Shown here piece after piece: positions 44,865 through 55,974 of a stretch of DNA of 64,000 bases. Within the stretch, counting starts at the first letter, position 1. Each line of letters opens with the position of its first letter. The position numbers and the translations under genes are program-made. The stretch is from contig NW_019091364.1 of NCBI RefSeq assembly GCF_001949145.1, positions 1,352,677 through 1,416,676 on the forward strand, read 5' to 3'. The stretch comes from Acanthaster planci (taxonomy: Eukaryota > Echinodermata > Asteroidea > Valvatida > Acanthasteridae). The notes beneath the pieces are model-generated. The model was not told the origin of the DNA, did not search any database, and was given only the letters and a program-made list of their open reading frames with translations.

Positions 44865-47800
44865 CTATTTCTTCCCACTAAGCCAAGATGTGAGATAGCC
44901 AATACCGTAACCACTTCTCCTTGGTTGGATGTCATCTTTCTTCTCATCGCCAGTCACCCGCCCTCCTCCTGCCTGCTCAAGCTCCTCCCTGTCTAGCATC
45001 TCGAAATCAGTTGAATCTGAGTCCATCGACAGCAGTTTTGGTGATGATGTCGCTTCCTTGTCTGCGACGGTGTCAGTTGTTTGCAATCGTTGCTGATGAC
45101 GGGACACCTGAGACGGTTCTGAAATCGAAGAGTTGTCATCCTGGGAGCCCATGTCTTGTAGCTTGGTCAGAGCGTCGGACATCAAAGAGGTGACAGTTTG
45201 AGAGAGAAGCATGGCAGCACCGGGTGGCAGTAATGGGGACTCATCATCCTTTGCTCTCAGCTCTTGAGAGCTACGCCCGCTCGACTTCCCATCTGCCTCT
45301 ACATCGGGGAACTCCAAATCCTCCGCAAGAGCCCCCTCCTCATCATTCGTATCCAGAGAATTGCGGAAGTGCGAAGGGTTAAACCGTATTGCTTCTGAGG
45401 TTCCTGGAGCCTCCGTCGCATGTACCAATCCCTTCTCTGCTTTCCCGAGAATCAGAGGGTGATCGTCATAAGGCAACTCTAGTTCCAGTTCATCGGCACT
45501 CTGGTCAAGGGTATTGTCAAAGGACGGTACTTGGGACAGGCCACCCATGTAGCTTGGCGGCTCAGTATCGGTAAATTCTGGAGAAAAGTAGAAACAAAAA
45601 GCAAGGATACTGATGCTCTGAGCTACCTTCTAATTTGGCAAATGGGCTTGGTAATAGTCATTTCGGTTTGAATAAAATTGGTCTTTTCGTCATCAGTGAA
45701 TTCTAGAGATACGCCTTTAGACAGACCACCAAACAGACCAGTTGAGGTCCCAGTACTGCTACGTGTCGGCCGTCCAGCTGCTGCAGCGTGGGCAAGTGCT
45801 GCATCAACTGCAGGACCTGGTGTGGGGCAGAACTCATCCAAGTCACTGTCGCTGCTGCTGTCGGTGTCAGCGGTGGGATGAGATCTGGTCCTCAATTTCT
45901 TTTGTGCTGTTGGGGGTGAATAAATGTGTGATTACCCGATTTCCTGAAGAAGTATATGGTGGTGATGTTTCTAACTCAGGAATAAAAAAATGGATCTTGA
46001 GTTTCTCCATTGGAACAGTAACGTCTTTACCTTTGAGTTTCTTCTCCCGGTGAGGACTGTCGATGCTATGATCCAGCTGTTGTAGTATCGGCTCAATGCG
46101 CTGATAGAGATGACCTGTAATGTTATGGTACTCCAAGGCAGGCCAGAGCAGAAAGCTGGTGACTGGACAAAAAGGTCAAGACGACAACATTTCTGATGGA
46201 TACCAACTCTAGTTGCAGAATTTCATTAGGATAAGCTATCTGGCCAGTTAGTCTTGTGGCTAAAAGAAACCTTGCCAAAGTTGTGGAGAATCTGGTACTA
46301 CACAATACGTTGTCAGAGTGGTTGTCAAAAAGTAGTTGTAAACAAGATTTACGCACAGGATGGACTTCGAAAAAAAAACATGGGAACCCTTGTCAGTGTC
46401 AGATAAAACAATGTGCCGCAACAGTAAAAACAAGCAAGCTACAGGGAAAATCTGGCAAAAATCGTGGAAGACGAGGAGGGGCTGTGAAGTCATAGCCATA
46501 AAATGATGAAACTAGTAAAAGAACCAGGAAGGACTTAGCTCTGTGAGGACTTATCCACAATCAGCACACACCATAACATAGTTAAGGAGTCTTACCAATG
46601 AGGTAGGATATGAAGACTCCTGAGAAGTGATGTCCAATGGCTGCTAACACCAGGCACAAGCTGCACACGTACAGGCAAAACTGGGACAAGACAAAAGTAT
46701 GGAATCTTTCTGAGAGCGAGCCTATTTTTATCCTTTCTTTTCAAACCTCAACAGGTTTTCTTCCCTGAGCTTCAAATGTCGGTAGACGGTAAAGGAGGGC
46801 GTGCAGAACGACGTGCACCATATGCATATCCTAAATATTTATACTTTATTCTATCAATTCTTCTACGGCTTGATTTCCAACTTCCCATGTCATGTCTCTT
46901 CAACGGAATGTGATGTTTTTGATTGTATAAATATTTAGGATACGCACATGATGTACATCGGTCTATGTGTCCTCTGTTTCCGTCCGCCTCAAATGTCACC
47001 TTGCCACCATACTACATAAAAAGGATAATTGCATCTGGATACTTTCTTAAAGAAAAATTTAAAGTCAAGTGTTGACAATGCGTTCAGAGGCTCATACCTT
47101 TGAGGGATGTTCTTTACGCAATTGCCAGATTCTGGTATTCAGGCTTTCCATGGTAACCCACAGCTTGGCCACGTGATCACACAGCTCCGGAAGACTCAGC
47201 AAGTGTGGATGGACAGGGGTCCAGCTAAAAAAGCATTAAGGGAGAAAATAAATTTGATTTTAAACTTGACCAAAGTTGTCAAGTGGTGGGATGTTTAAGG
47301 TTGTCTAAGCAGAGAGTTGCAGGTTTGTGCTCCACTTGAGTATAAACAGTGAATTTTCCCACTCGCTAACAGGTGCAACATTAACGATGCTGGGTTGAAG
47401 AGTTAGTTGTTATAACTTTGACAATGACTTCTTTACCAGGTTAAGCAGTCCAAAAGATGCCACGATATTTTGCTACCTTTCATTTTAGTTTGCCTTTATT
47501 GCCAGCTGTCAGCAAATATGTCTTGTTATTTCAAAGGAATTAATTGTCCACTTACCCTTCGTCGTCTTCATCAGGCTGATGGACTGTGCCAAAGAAAAGA
47601 GGATAAAAATAAACAGATGGAAATTGAGGCTTCACACAAAGTTTCAAGTGGACGCAAATCCTTTATAGAGTGTTCTCCTCAATGTTATTACACAATATTT
47701 TACTTTAAGAACATGACACAAATTATAACAACCCCATTATGTGATTACAAGCCTGTTATGTGGTGTATTGTGTGATTAAAATTATTCTACACTTGGCTGC

Positions 47801-48558
47801 ACAGTAATTCCTTGCCATCCCACCTCTTATTTCTGGCCACACTTTTGTCCGTATGGTTTCCATGGAAACAAAAAGGATGCAAGAAACAGCTCCCAGGAAG
47901 ACAACACGGTAGTGTGAAGTGACAGTCAACCTGTTGTTTCAATAAGTAGCAAGTCAACATAAAATGTCTTGGGGCCTCTTCATACTTGGTGTGAAAGTGA
48001 ACACAAATACAATTTTCCTCTTTTCAAAGAACAAAGAGAAGGAAGTAGGGCTGTGTAGACCTATTAAATTTTTCATCAACTGACATGATTGAATTTGAAG
48101 GCTTCAAAGACGTAACATTTCCAAAATGTAAAAACTCTCACAGTCACAAAATAAATTTTGAAATCATGTTATTTTCCCTGAACATAGTTTTGTGAATCGA
48201 GAACCAATTTTCAGAAATCGCTTTAAGGCTTTTCCCGATCAAGGTTCAATGTCAGTACACATGACAGTTGGTTGTACAGTCTTTGTCCAACGCCTTACCA
48301 AAACAATCCATTGACACATAACAACATGACCGCACTACGAGCTGGCTTTTCCCACACGAGAAGGCTCTGAACGGACATGATGAACCCCTCAAGTGGACCC
48401 AGAAGCTCTCTCAGCCGTTTCTCATGAAGTTTGACTTTGGCCTGACGCTCAAACTCCCTCATTTCGGAGTCCGAAAAGTTTCTGTTGACCGGATTCTCGA
48501 CACTCCCTTCCCCGTTTTCGTCCATGTTTACGTTTTTTGATGTTTTGGTTTGCGTCAT
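44865..48558 (-). CDS. RETREG: reticulophagy regulator (RETREG/FAM134 family ER-phagy receptor)
   Basis: FAM134 proteins curve ER membrane through a reticulon-homology domain and link it to LC3/GABARAP for ER-phagy. Exons in gene order: 48299-48558, 47824-47930, 47556-47583, 47098-47224, 46596-46680, 46031-46162, about 45730-45906, 44865-45577. Hairpin 1 runs from NGLFWLTVTSHYRVVFLG to CILFVSMETIRTKVWPEI. The linker holds HPHLLSLPELCDHVAKLWVT. Hairpin 2 is FCLYVCSLCLVLAAIGHHFS to FISYLIVTSFLLWPALEYH, followed by RIEPILQQLDHSID. The acidic tail ends with the LIR STDFEMLDREELEQ, matching vertebrate DFELLD. The donor of the penultimate exon is uncertain: only phase 1 keeps the last frame, and the best phase-1 GT is weak. 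A second in-frame ATG (MDENGEG) lies 33 nt inside. This is the single ancestral-type gene and is not assignable to one human paralogue. Confidence 0.9.
46780..46990. repeat. fold-back element in a RETREG intron
   Basis: TATCCTAAATATTTATAC at 46827-46844 is a perfect inverted copy of 46925-46942. Weaker complementarity extends about 40 bp further on both sides, giving arms of roughly 60 bp and a loop of about 80 bp. It looks like a short palindromic MITE. Confidence 0.6.
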
Positions 48559-48908
48559 TAGAATTTAGATTGCACCAATTAAAAGAGGTAACTAGTTAAC
48601 AACAATCACTTTCCTGCCCATCTCATTACAGTTTAATTCTTCTAGAAAACGAAAAGTAGGATACTGAGTAAGCTTTACACCAGGAAAAAAGTAGGTTGAC
48701 GATGGAAAATGTGAGAGGAAATTTTGGTGTAAAAAAACCTGTTTCCTTCCACACGAGTGAGTTCCCCATCGGTGGCATGGAATTTTCTGAACATGACGTC
48801 ATAAAAACTGTTCAACTAATGACAATTGGGGGCGCCTAGCATTTCCGCCTACGCAGAAACCTCGTTCGTTATTATTTGCATGTCGTCGAAAAAGCGTCTC
48901 TCAGCAAA
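48559..48908. promoter_or_regulatory. compact bidirectional promoter, RETREG / CIR1
   Basis: Only 350 bp separate the two divergent start codons. The interval contains a perfect palindromic CRE (TGACGTCA, 48794-48801), an octamer ATTTGCAT (48874-48881) and a CCAAT box close to the RETREG start (about 48575-48579). There is no TATA at a sensible distance. Use of these sites is inferred from sequence alone. Confidence 0.6.
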
Positions 48909-51900
48909 ATGGGGAAGTCTTTTGCAAATTTCATGTGTAAAAAATTCTTCCATCCCTCCTCTTTTGCAAATATAAAAAGGGTAAGTAGAGGATTTACACC
49001 AGCACTGTTTATACTGGAGAATCTGTGAATTCTAGTATGAAACAGACTTGGAAATTGTCTGGAAATGTTGCCGTAATTTTACCGTACGTGTACATCATGT
49101 AGGCCAAGGCCTACATCATTGTTCATACAGGTCGTCGTCGTGCAAAACCTGACGAATACTTGTTGTAGGCTAGCCCATGTTGGACGTCGTCTACATTGCA
49201 TTGTGACTGGTAGTGTAAAGGAAGACAACGTCCAACCTGGGATAGTTGTAGGCTTAGTACTAGCGCGCGTAGGGAGCCGTTATCAAAACTAGTATGATAG
49301 ATAAGATATATTATACTAAGGCCAAGAGGTCCAATGTTTTTACTTGAATCATGTAGAAATAATATTCCTCCATGCTTGAATGCATGGAACAACTGATTTT
49401 TTTCTGAATACTTATAGTTATTATTATGACAATCTTAAGCACCAGAGAGATTACTATGTCGGACAACTTGACCTTTTGCTAACTCGACTTTGGACAACTC
49501 GATCGACTGTTAAGACAACTCGACTGTGTGATGTATAAAATTTAAATTCGTGGCCTGGTCGTCGCAGGTGCAATTTTAACCACAGACATGATACTAAGAG
49601 CTGTGTTATAAAAATCATATGTACTGAGATTTTAACCATTCTATGCATTGGCATTGTGTGCGTCTCGTGACGTTGCAAGTGTACTCTGACATAGTGTGCG
49701 GTGGCATTCTCGCCATCGGACACCTGGGAACTTTTGTACATTATTGAACAGCACAGAGGGTGAATTTGCCCCTTTGCTGTTTGTTAAAAGTTTGTAGTGG
49801 CATCATGCCAGCCGCGAGAGTAGGCAGGGATGGACGGCGCTGCTGCATGGCATACTTCCCTCTCTGGCTACGCCCCACTCGGCCCAACATCTGCCCAATT
49901 TCTGGACAGCAGCTTGGTGTTCATCTTGAACTATTGACATGGCAATGCACAAAGTTTCAAAAGTGTGTAGGCCTGGTACTAAAACATTTGAATTTGATGT
50001 ATTTCACACGTCTCAACAGACGACTTGGCTGAGTGGACAACTTGCCCTTTACAGACGACTAGTGTCGACAGACTACTTGTTTTAACGAGTGACTTGTCTT
50101 TCCTTTTTACGCACAGACGGTCAAGTTGTCTGAATAGTCGAGGTGGCAAACAATGGAGTTGTCCGGACCACAGTACTGTCTAAGCGATATTCAATTCATA
50201 AAACAACTCTGTATCATTATCAGCTCTGTATTTGACATGTCTGGAGCCGTTCACTTGGGAATGACCATAGAACAGTTCATGTCTTAGACCATTTCCAAAA
50301 CAGGCTTCTAGAGCTATGGCTCGGTCCATTGTCTGCGCGTCTCCACGTATATAACGCTTTGGTTAATAAGCTATCTAGCTGAGTAAAGCCATATAAGAAA
50401 AGGCCATTTCAAAAGTTTAATACAAAATGTACACGTCGCTGACCTCAATTCACAGGTTTGGCTTGCCGAGCAACGTGTCAAAGAGGAAACCAAGAAACAA
50501 GACGACCTGCGAGAAGAGTATGAGAAGGATCAGGACCATTATAACAACAGGTGAGACCCTTGAGGTTAAAGGCTTTCCTGGTCAGTAGTTCTCTTACTGA
50601 CAATCTCACACTGACTACTAATGGCAGTGTATTCCGGAGGTCAGAGGTTCAATTCCAACTCACTGCTGAAGGCAGCTCAGTTGGTTGAGCACTGGAAGTG
50701 TATTCTAGAGGTGAGAGGTTCAAATCCTGCTCGCCACTGAAGTATAGCTCGGCTGATGGAGCACTTGTAGTATATTTCAGAGGTGAAAAATTCAAATCTT
50801 ACACTCGGGGTAGCTTAGTTGAATACAGGTAGTGTTCTCCAAAGGTTCAAGGTTTAAATCCCTCATTTCAATTAATTTTGTTTAATTATTTTGACAGAAC
50901 CCTCGTTATTCCCTTTTTTGAAAAAATAAAATACAAAATGCAGAAACACCCTCTCCCTCCAAAATCAAACTATTTCCGTTTAACTATTTTTCTAATTCCA
51001 AATATTCAGGCAGCTGATGGGCGATGAACGAGTCAAGCATGGCTTGACATTCATCTATGAGGCACCCAAGGCCTACCAGAAAGAAGCAGACAAGGAGACA
51101 GACGGAAAGCTAGTGTGGAAAAGAGCAGCAACGGCCCAGGGTTCAAGCTCAACAGCCGTTGGGTCCAGTGCGGGAGATGGTGTAGTGGTGCGGAACGTAC
51201 GGTGTGTGAAATGCAATCAGATGGGCCACATCCCAACGGACAGAGAGGTACACAGCCCAATTTATTGTCAACGATGGCAAAAATACCAATCAAGGCAGTA
51301 GCTTTGATTTGTGTGTCCGGCCGTGTCCAAGTTACTTGGCTATGACCTGAAATTAAGCACCAGTCTATGGTAGTGGCTACAGCCAGTTCCCATAGAGTTG
51401 TGTGTGTAGGACATGACTTCCTCTGAAAGCGAAATGCATAAAGCTTTAAATTCACCATTTTAAACTTCTCCACCAATGATTGTATATAAAATCGTAATAC
51501 ATCGTAATAGTTCTTTTACCTAATTATGGCTTGATATCATTAAGTTTGAGTCATCAACCACCTGTTGTTCCGAAGATACCCAGTGGCTACTCTTCCCTCT
51601 ATCTTATCCTTATCCTGTTTTCTTTGTTGGTTTGTTGCCACAGTGCCCCTTATACAAGACCACTGAGGAGAAGCCTGACGGGCGACCAGTGCATCAGGAT
51701 CAGCTGGTGGAGGATATGCGACGCGACGGCTATGCCTTCAAACAAAGCGTGCTCGGCAGGAGCATCGACGATGCGAACTACAGTAAGGTAAGAGTGGACC
51801 GCTGTCAGATAGGCTTCGGCCAGAAGCCTGTTAATGTCTGTGTCATTCACAATGATGATCGCCAGCACTGAACAGAACAGAAAACAAATGCAGGTGGTAA

Positions 51901-53082
51901 TCTTTTTTTTTTCCTTAACAGGATTTAATTGGTGATGATGATTCCGATGACGGCCCTCCTCCCGAGGAAGCCTTCTTGAACTCGTTGACCAAGAAACAAA
52001 AGAAAAAACTCCTCAAGTAAGCAACTTTGAAGTGCAGCCTCTTCATTTTACATGACTCGCTGCCCAGGAGAGACTGATGCTGTTTTGTTTTATAAATAAG
52101 GGTGAAATGGTTGCGCACGAGCAATACAGGTGCCACACCTGTGCTGTTCACAGCTGTCAGTGCGGTCTTCTCCACAGTGTTGTTTATTGAACCAGTTTGC
52201 AACCCCCCCAAGAAAAAAAAACACTTTAACTGCTTCTGGCTGGATTTGAAACTGAATTCTGCTTTTTAAATATGACACCTAGCCGCCTGTGAGGAAATTC
52301 TTCCTTGGAAAGTGACCCTGTTTTTTATTTTTGTTGTTGTTGGTGTATTGATTAGGAAGCTGGACCGCATGGAGAAGAAACATTCTGGCTCCGTGCATAA
52401 GAAGAAGAACCGTCACAAGAGGCAACGGCGCAGTGGCAGCGGCTCATCGGAGGATGAACCGGGGAAGCACCACAGGGAGAAGAAAAAGCGCAAGAGGCCT
52501 AGGGAGAGCAGTGACGACACCACCAGCAGCAGTGAGGAGAGCTCAGATGGTGGACATCATCAGGGGAAGAAGTCCAGACGGAGATGTCAGAGCGGCAGGG
52601 GAGACAGAGATGGCCCTGGAGGAAACAGGAGGGATTCTAGCAGTGGGGATGAGAGAGGAAGCAAGGTATGCAATGACCGCAAGCTGCATCCCAGCGATAG
52701 ACACAGAGGACATGGTCACAAGAAAGAGAGGACATCTCGAGATCCTGGGAGAAGCCAAAACGGTCATGGGCAGCAGCAAAACGATAGTTCTGACGATGAC
52801 AGACGCACTGGATCCAAACCCGCTAGACAGCATCGGGATAGGGATTCCCACGATCGTCATTTGTCGGAACACATCCGTGACAAGCACTACCACAAGAGCT
52901 CTTGGGAAGATCGTGACTCCAAAGACAGGGACACATCGCGAATCAAAAATGAGAAAGACAGAAGGGATGACAGACGGGATGACAGACGGGATGACAGAAG
53001 AGACAGGGGTCCTAGTGAAAGACACTCTAAGGACTACTCTGACAGGAAGGAGGACAGATACAGCAAAAAGGACAGGAAATAA
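48909..53082 (+). CDS. CIR1: CIR1, corepressor interacting with RBPJ
   Basis: CIR1 links RBPJ/CSL to histone-deacetylase corepressors and also associates with splicing factors. Exons: 48909-48980, 50456-50550, 51010-51247, 51644-51787, 51922-52016, 52356-53082. Phases agree, giving 456 residues (human 450). The N-terminal CIR domain reads [19 protein letters not shown] then [19 protein letters not shown] and [19 protein letters not shown] zinc knuckle [16 protein letters not shown] is split across exons 3 and 4. [20 protein letters not shown] and [20 protein letters not shown] follow. The last exon is an RS/RD/K-rich tail with a DRRD repeat. The human linker IRDQPFGIQVRNVRC is shortened here. 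The gene is head to head with RETREG. Confidence 0.95.
49150..49250. repeat. small inverted repeat in CIR1 intron 1
   Basis: CCCATGTTGGACGTCGTCT on the left is mirrored by AGACAACGTCCAACCTGGG on the right, with two mismatches and a loop of about 45 bp. Outside the arms, GTTGTAGGCTA and AGTTGTAGGCTT occur as direct flanks. Confidence 0.5.
49705..49823. mobile_element. MITE family 6, copy 3 (inverted relative to copies 1-2)
   Basis: CATTCTCGCCATCGGACACC, GGGAACTTTTGTACATT, GAATTTGCCCCTTTGCTG and GTGGCATCATGCCAGCCGCG are the reverse complement of the copies in RPL37A intron 1. Confidence 0.65.
50609..50870 (+). repeat. tandem tRNA-like units in CIR1 intron 2
   Basis: About four units of about 70 bp lie in tandem. 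The best has a box A-like CAGCTCAGTTGGTTGAGCAC and a box B-like GGTTCAAATCC at normal tRNA spacing. Others read TATAGCTCGGCTGATGGAGC with ATTCAAATC, and GTAGCTTAGTTG with GTTTAAATCCC. Acceptor and anticodon stems are not convincingly paired, so I read this as a tRNA-derived tandem repeat and not as functional tRNA genes. Confidence 0.55.
51323..51415. mobile_element. MITE family 4, truncated copy
   Basis: GTGTCCAAGTTACTTGGCTA, CACCAGTCTATGGTAGTGGC and CAGTTCCCATAGAGTTGTGT match 30041-30156, but the right inverted end is missing. Confidence 0.7.
52961..53012 (+). repeat. coding 12-bp repeat (DRRD) in CIR1 exon 6
   Basis: GATGACAGACGG units, four in a row and slightly diverged, encode a run of DDRR. 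The unit length is a multiple of three, so copy-number changes would keep the frame. Confidence 0.8.
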
Positions 53083-55600
53083 CAGAAGCAGTAGCAAGAG
53101 GGAAAGAGACATGTTGCCCCCTCCTCAAAACAGATACAAGTACAGTGTATAAAAACGTCTGGGGCAAATGAATTAGATGTTGGATAACACTTCTGTTTGC
53201 AGTGCATCGTGATTGAATGATTCTGTGTGATAAAGAACTTATTTTCAGGAAATTTTACATTTCCTGGAGGTCCTGCCTTTTGGGATGTCTAAACTGTTAC
53301 TCTTTCTGCCTCTGAGATGCATTTGCCTAAAAGTCATTTTAGACTTGCATATTTAAGTAAAGAAATAAGGGATGGAATATTTAAGAAATGGTGGAGTTCA
53401 GACGGTTTACGATTTAAGACAAACTGGTAGTGAAGATGGTTGATACAGGATTGAATGGAAGAAAAAGAGTTTGAAACAAAACATTGGAAACCTTGATAAA
53501 AAATCTGGGTAGTAGTTTTCATGCGGATTAGAAAATGAAGCTGTCAGATAATTTACATGTAAAACCAAGGTTATCTGTGTAAAGGTTTATTTTATTTGAA
53601 AACGTGACAAATTCTGCTCTGAAGCTCCTTTTTCTTAATGGAAACAGTACCAGCTTTTTGTTAATCCAATTTCTATATTTTTGGATTGAAAATGTTCAAT
53701 TCAAAGTCGTTCAGAAAAGTCCAATTTTTGGTGAAATTTCAATGAAACAGCAAAGCTAACCCCTTGCAATTTTTTTTTCAAATTTTTGGTGAAAATTTTA
53801 TCTTGAAATAAATTTCTCTTCTTTTAGAAGAAGGCCACTTTTGTTAAAACTTTAATTACATTGCAAAGTTATCTAAACTCTTTGAAGGTTTTCAAATTCT
53901 GGGGAAAATTTAAAATGATCATAACTGCATGAAATTCATCTCGAACTACCTTTCTGAGCTCTTTTAGAAAAAGTCCTTTTACAAAGTTTTAATCCAATTA
54001 CAAGGCTAACCCCCTAGTAGTTTTTAAATTAAGGGCGAAAACTTTTAAACGGTCTAAATTGCCTCAAAATTTTCTAGAAGTTTCAGAAAACTTGCCCTTC
54101 ATCTCGGAATACTTTTCTGAACTCTTTCAGAAAAAGTCCATTTTGACACGATTTTGATTAAATTGCAAGGCTAACCCTCGTAGTTTTTTTTTTCAATTTT
54201 TGGGCGAAACTGTTAAATTGTCCAAATTGCATCAACGTGTGTCGGAAAACCTGAAATTTATCTTGGAATAGCAATGTCGACATGAACATCAGTCAGACAG
54301 GTATGCCCGCTCAGATTATTGAAATTACTATGTGTGTATAGTTTGTACAAGCTGCTCTCAATGAAACTCTTTTTCGTTTTTCCATCTGTTGTTTTCTTAA
54401 AAAAAAAACTACGAAAATCTGTGGATGTACTCGATAGCTGACGGACAAAAAGATCTTGTACTAGAGTTTTAGTATTGATTAGTCTGTATTGGCGAAAAGT
54501 AGAATAAATATGTATCATCTGGAACAATTTTGACCGTTTATTTGGATAGTATTCGTAAAAAGTCAACAAAGAGAGTTTATGCGGCACAGTGGTTTCCCAC
54601 ATGAATGTGACGAGATGTTTTACAGTAGTTTCCCTTGCAATTGACCTGTAAAACTCATTCGAAATCCGTCGGGGAAGGATGACCTGTTGATAACATTTTC
54701 TCACTCACTGCTGATATAAACCCATCAGTATTTGTGTCATGGGAGAAGTTACTCTTCACTCTTAGCCCCAGTGGACTGCTCAAGCATGCAAAAATAACGT
54801 TCCCAGCATCTTATTTGTGAGAAAGTTGATGAAATGTGGCATTTTGGCAAAGGCTTGGCACTTGATTTTACTAGGGGGCGCCGTGCACCGAGAGCTTCGT
54901 GCACCTGCTGCTGCAGTCCCCTATACCGACCGTTAAAACAGAAACATATCTTGAAAATGCCAACTTTTGTTTTCGATATCAAAAACTTGGGGATTATTAA
55001 AAAACAATTCACTAACTTTTCAGAAAGTGGAGGATTATGTATACCGCCCCATGCATCTTTATTGTCGATTGCACACAATTTAATTTTCCTCTGGGTCATT
55101 CTGTGAGTCATTTTTAATTGACAAACATACATGGAATTTGCCAGGGTTGGAGGGTGAGATGAAATGAAAATAACCCTTAAGAGATCAGTCGTAAAATGTT
55201 ATCTAGGGTATTTCCAGGACGAATAAAGTACGTTGCGTAGGTTTAATCGGCCAGTGCTTGCACCTCCTTTCTGTCATAACATCGGTAACTAAACCGAGGG
55301 CGCTGTTCGTAATTCAGATGTAAATCTTGTGTAAAATTAGATTTCTGTTTAATTTTCTCTTTGTAAAACGCTATTATTCAGAGCTGTGGGTTATAATCCA
55401 ACAAATTAAAATGAATGAATAAATAAATAACTAAATAAATAAAAGTACTGGCCTATTGAAACATTTATTCTACAAACAGGACCCTGGGGTTACCTACTCC
55501 ATCGAATTTCAACTGCGCAATGATTGGTTTCCGCTGCAATGAATTAAAAATAAAAGTGAATGCAGGAACGGGAACCAGTGTAACTGCATGACAATGAAAT
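53083..55600. other. non-coding stretch downstream of CIR1
   Basis: This stretch begins with the CIR1 3' UTR. A degenerate tandem repeat occupies 53690-54260. I recognise no exon in the remainder; the longer open frames here have no family signature. Confidence 0.45.
53690..54260. repeat. degenerate tandem repeat, unit about 115-165 bp
   Basis: About four diverged units each contain GAAAAAGTCC-type, TTAATTACATTGCAA-type, GGCTAACCCC-type and TTTTTTTTCAAATTTTTGG-type blocks in the same order. The GCTAACCC block recurs near 53753, 53867 (weak), 54001 and 54167. It follows CIR1 and may enter its 3' UTR. Confidence 0.55.
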
Positions 55601-55974
55601 CAACACGTGGGGTGACGCGCGCATTCAGAAATTCGCGGGCATTGAGGAAGGAGCTTTTCTCCACGCCATCTCGAAATTCAAAGTAAGTCTGCTGTTTTTA
55701 AGCGGAATGGAGCAGTTTTCACCTCCATAGGTGAAAGTAGTATAGTTAACTGTTGTAAAGAGTAAACTGAAATAATTATAATGGTTCGAAACACCAGGTT
55801 TTTTTTAGCACAAACTTCGACTGTGACTCGTTCACTTCGTTTCACGTCACATAGGCAAGGTTTGGTAGGGGTGACTGGGAATTCCATGTATGGACATTAC
55901 TGATTCAATGTCCTGTGCAGCAGGTTATTAGTCATTTAGAAAGTGATATCATAATCATAGCTTTAAAAAGTCAC

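Noticed and set aside
46256-46999. Frames of 75-79 codons on both strands between RETREG exons
   Set aside because: They lie in introns or the fold-back element and have no splice support or recognisable sequence.
52433-53152. Long overlapping frames (239 aa on +, 189 aa on -) over the last CIR1 exon
   Set aside because: They are shadows of the low-complexity RD/K-rich CIR1 reading frame, which has proper splice phase and homology.
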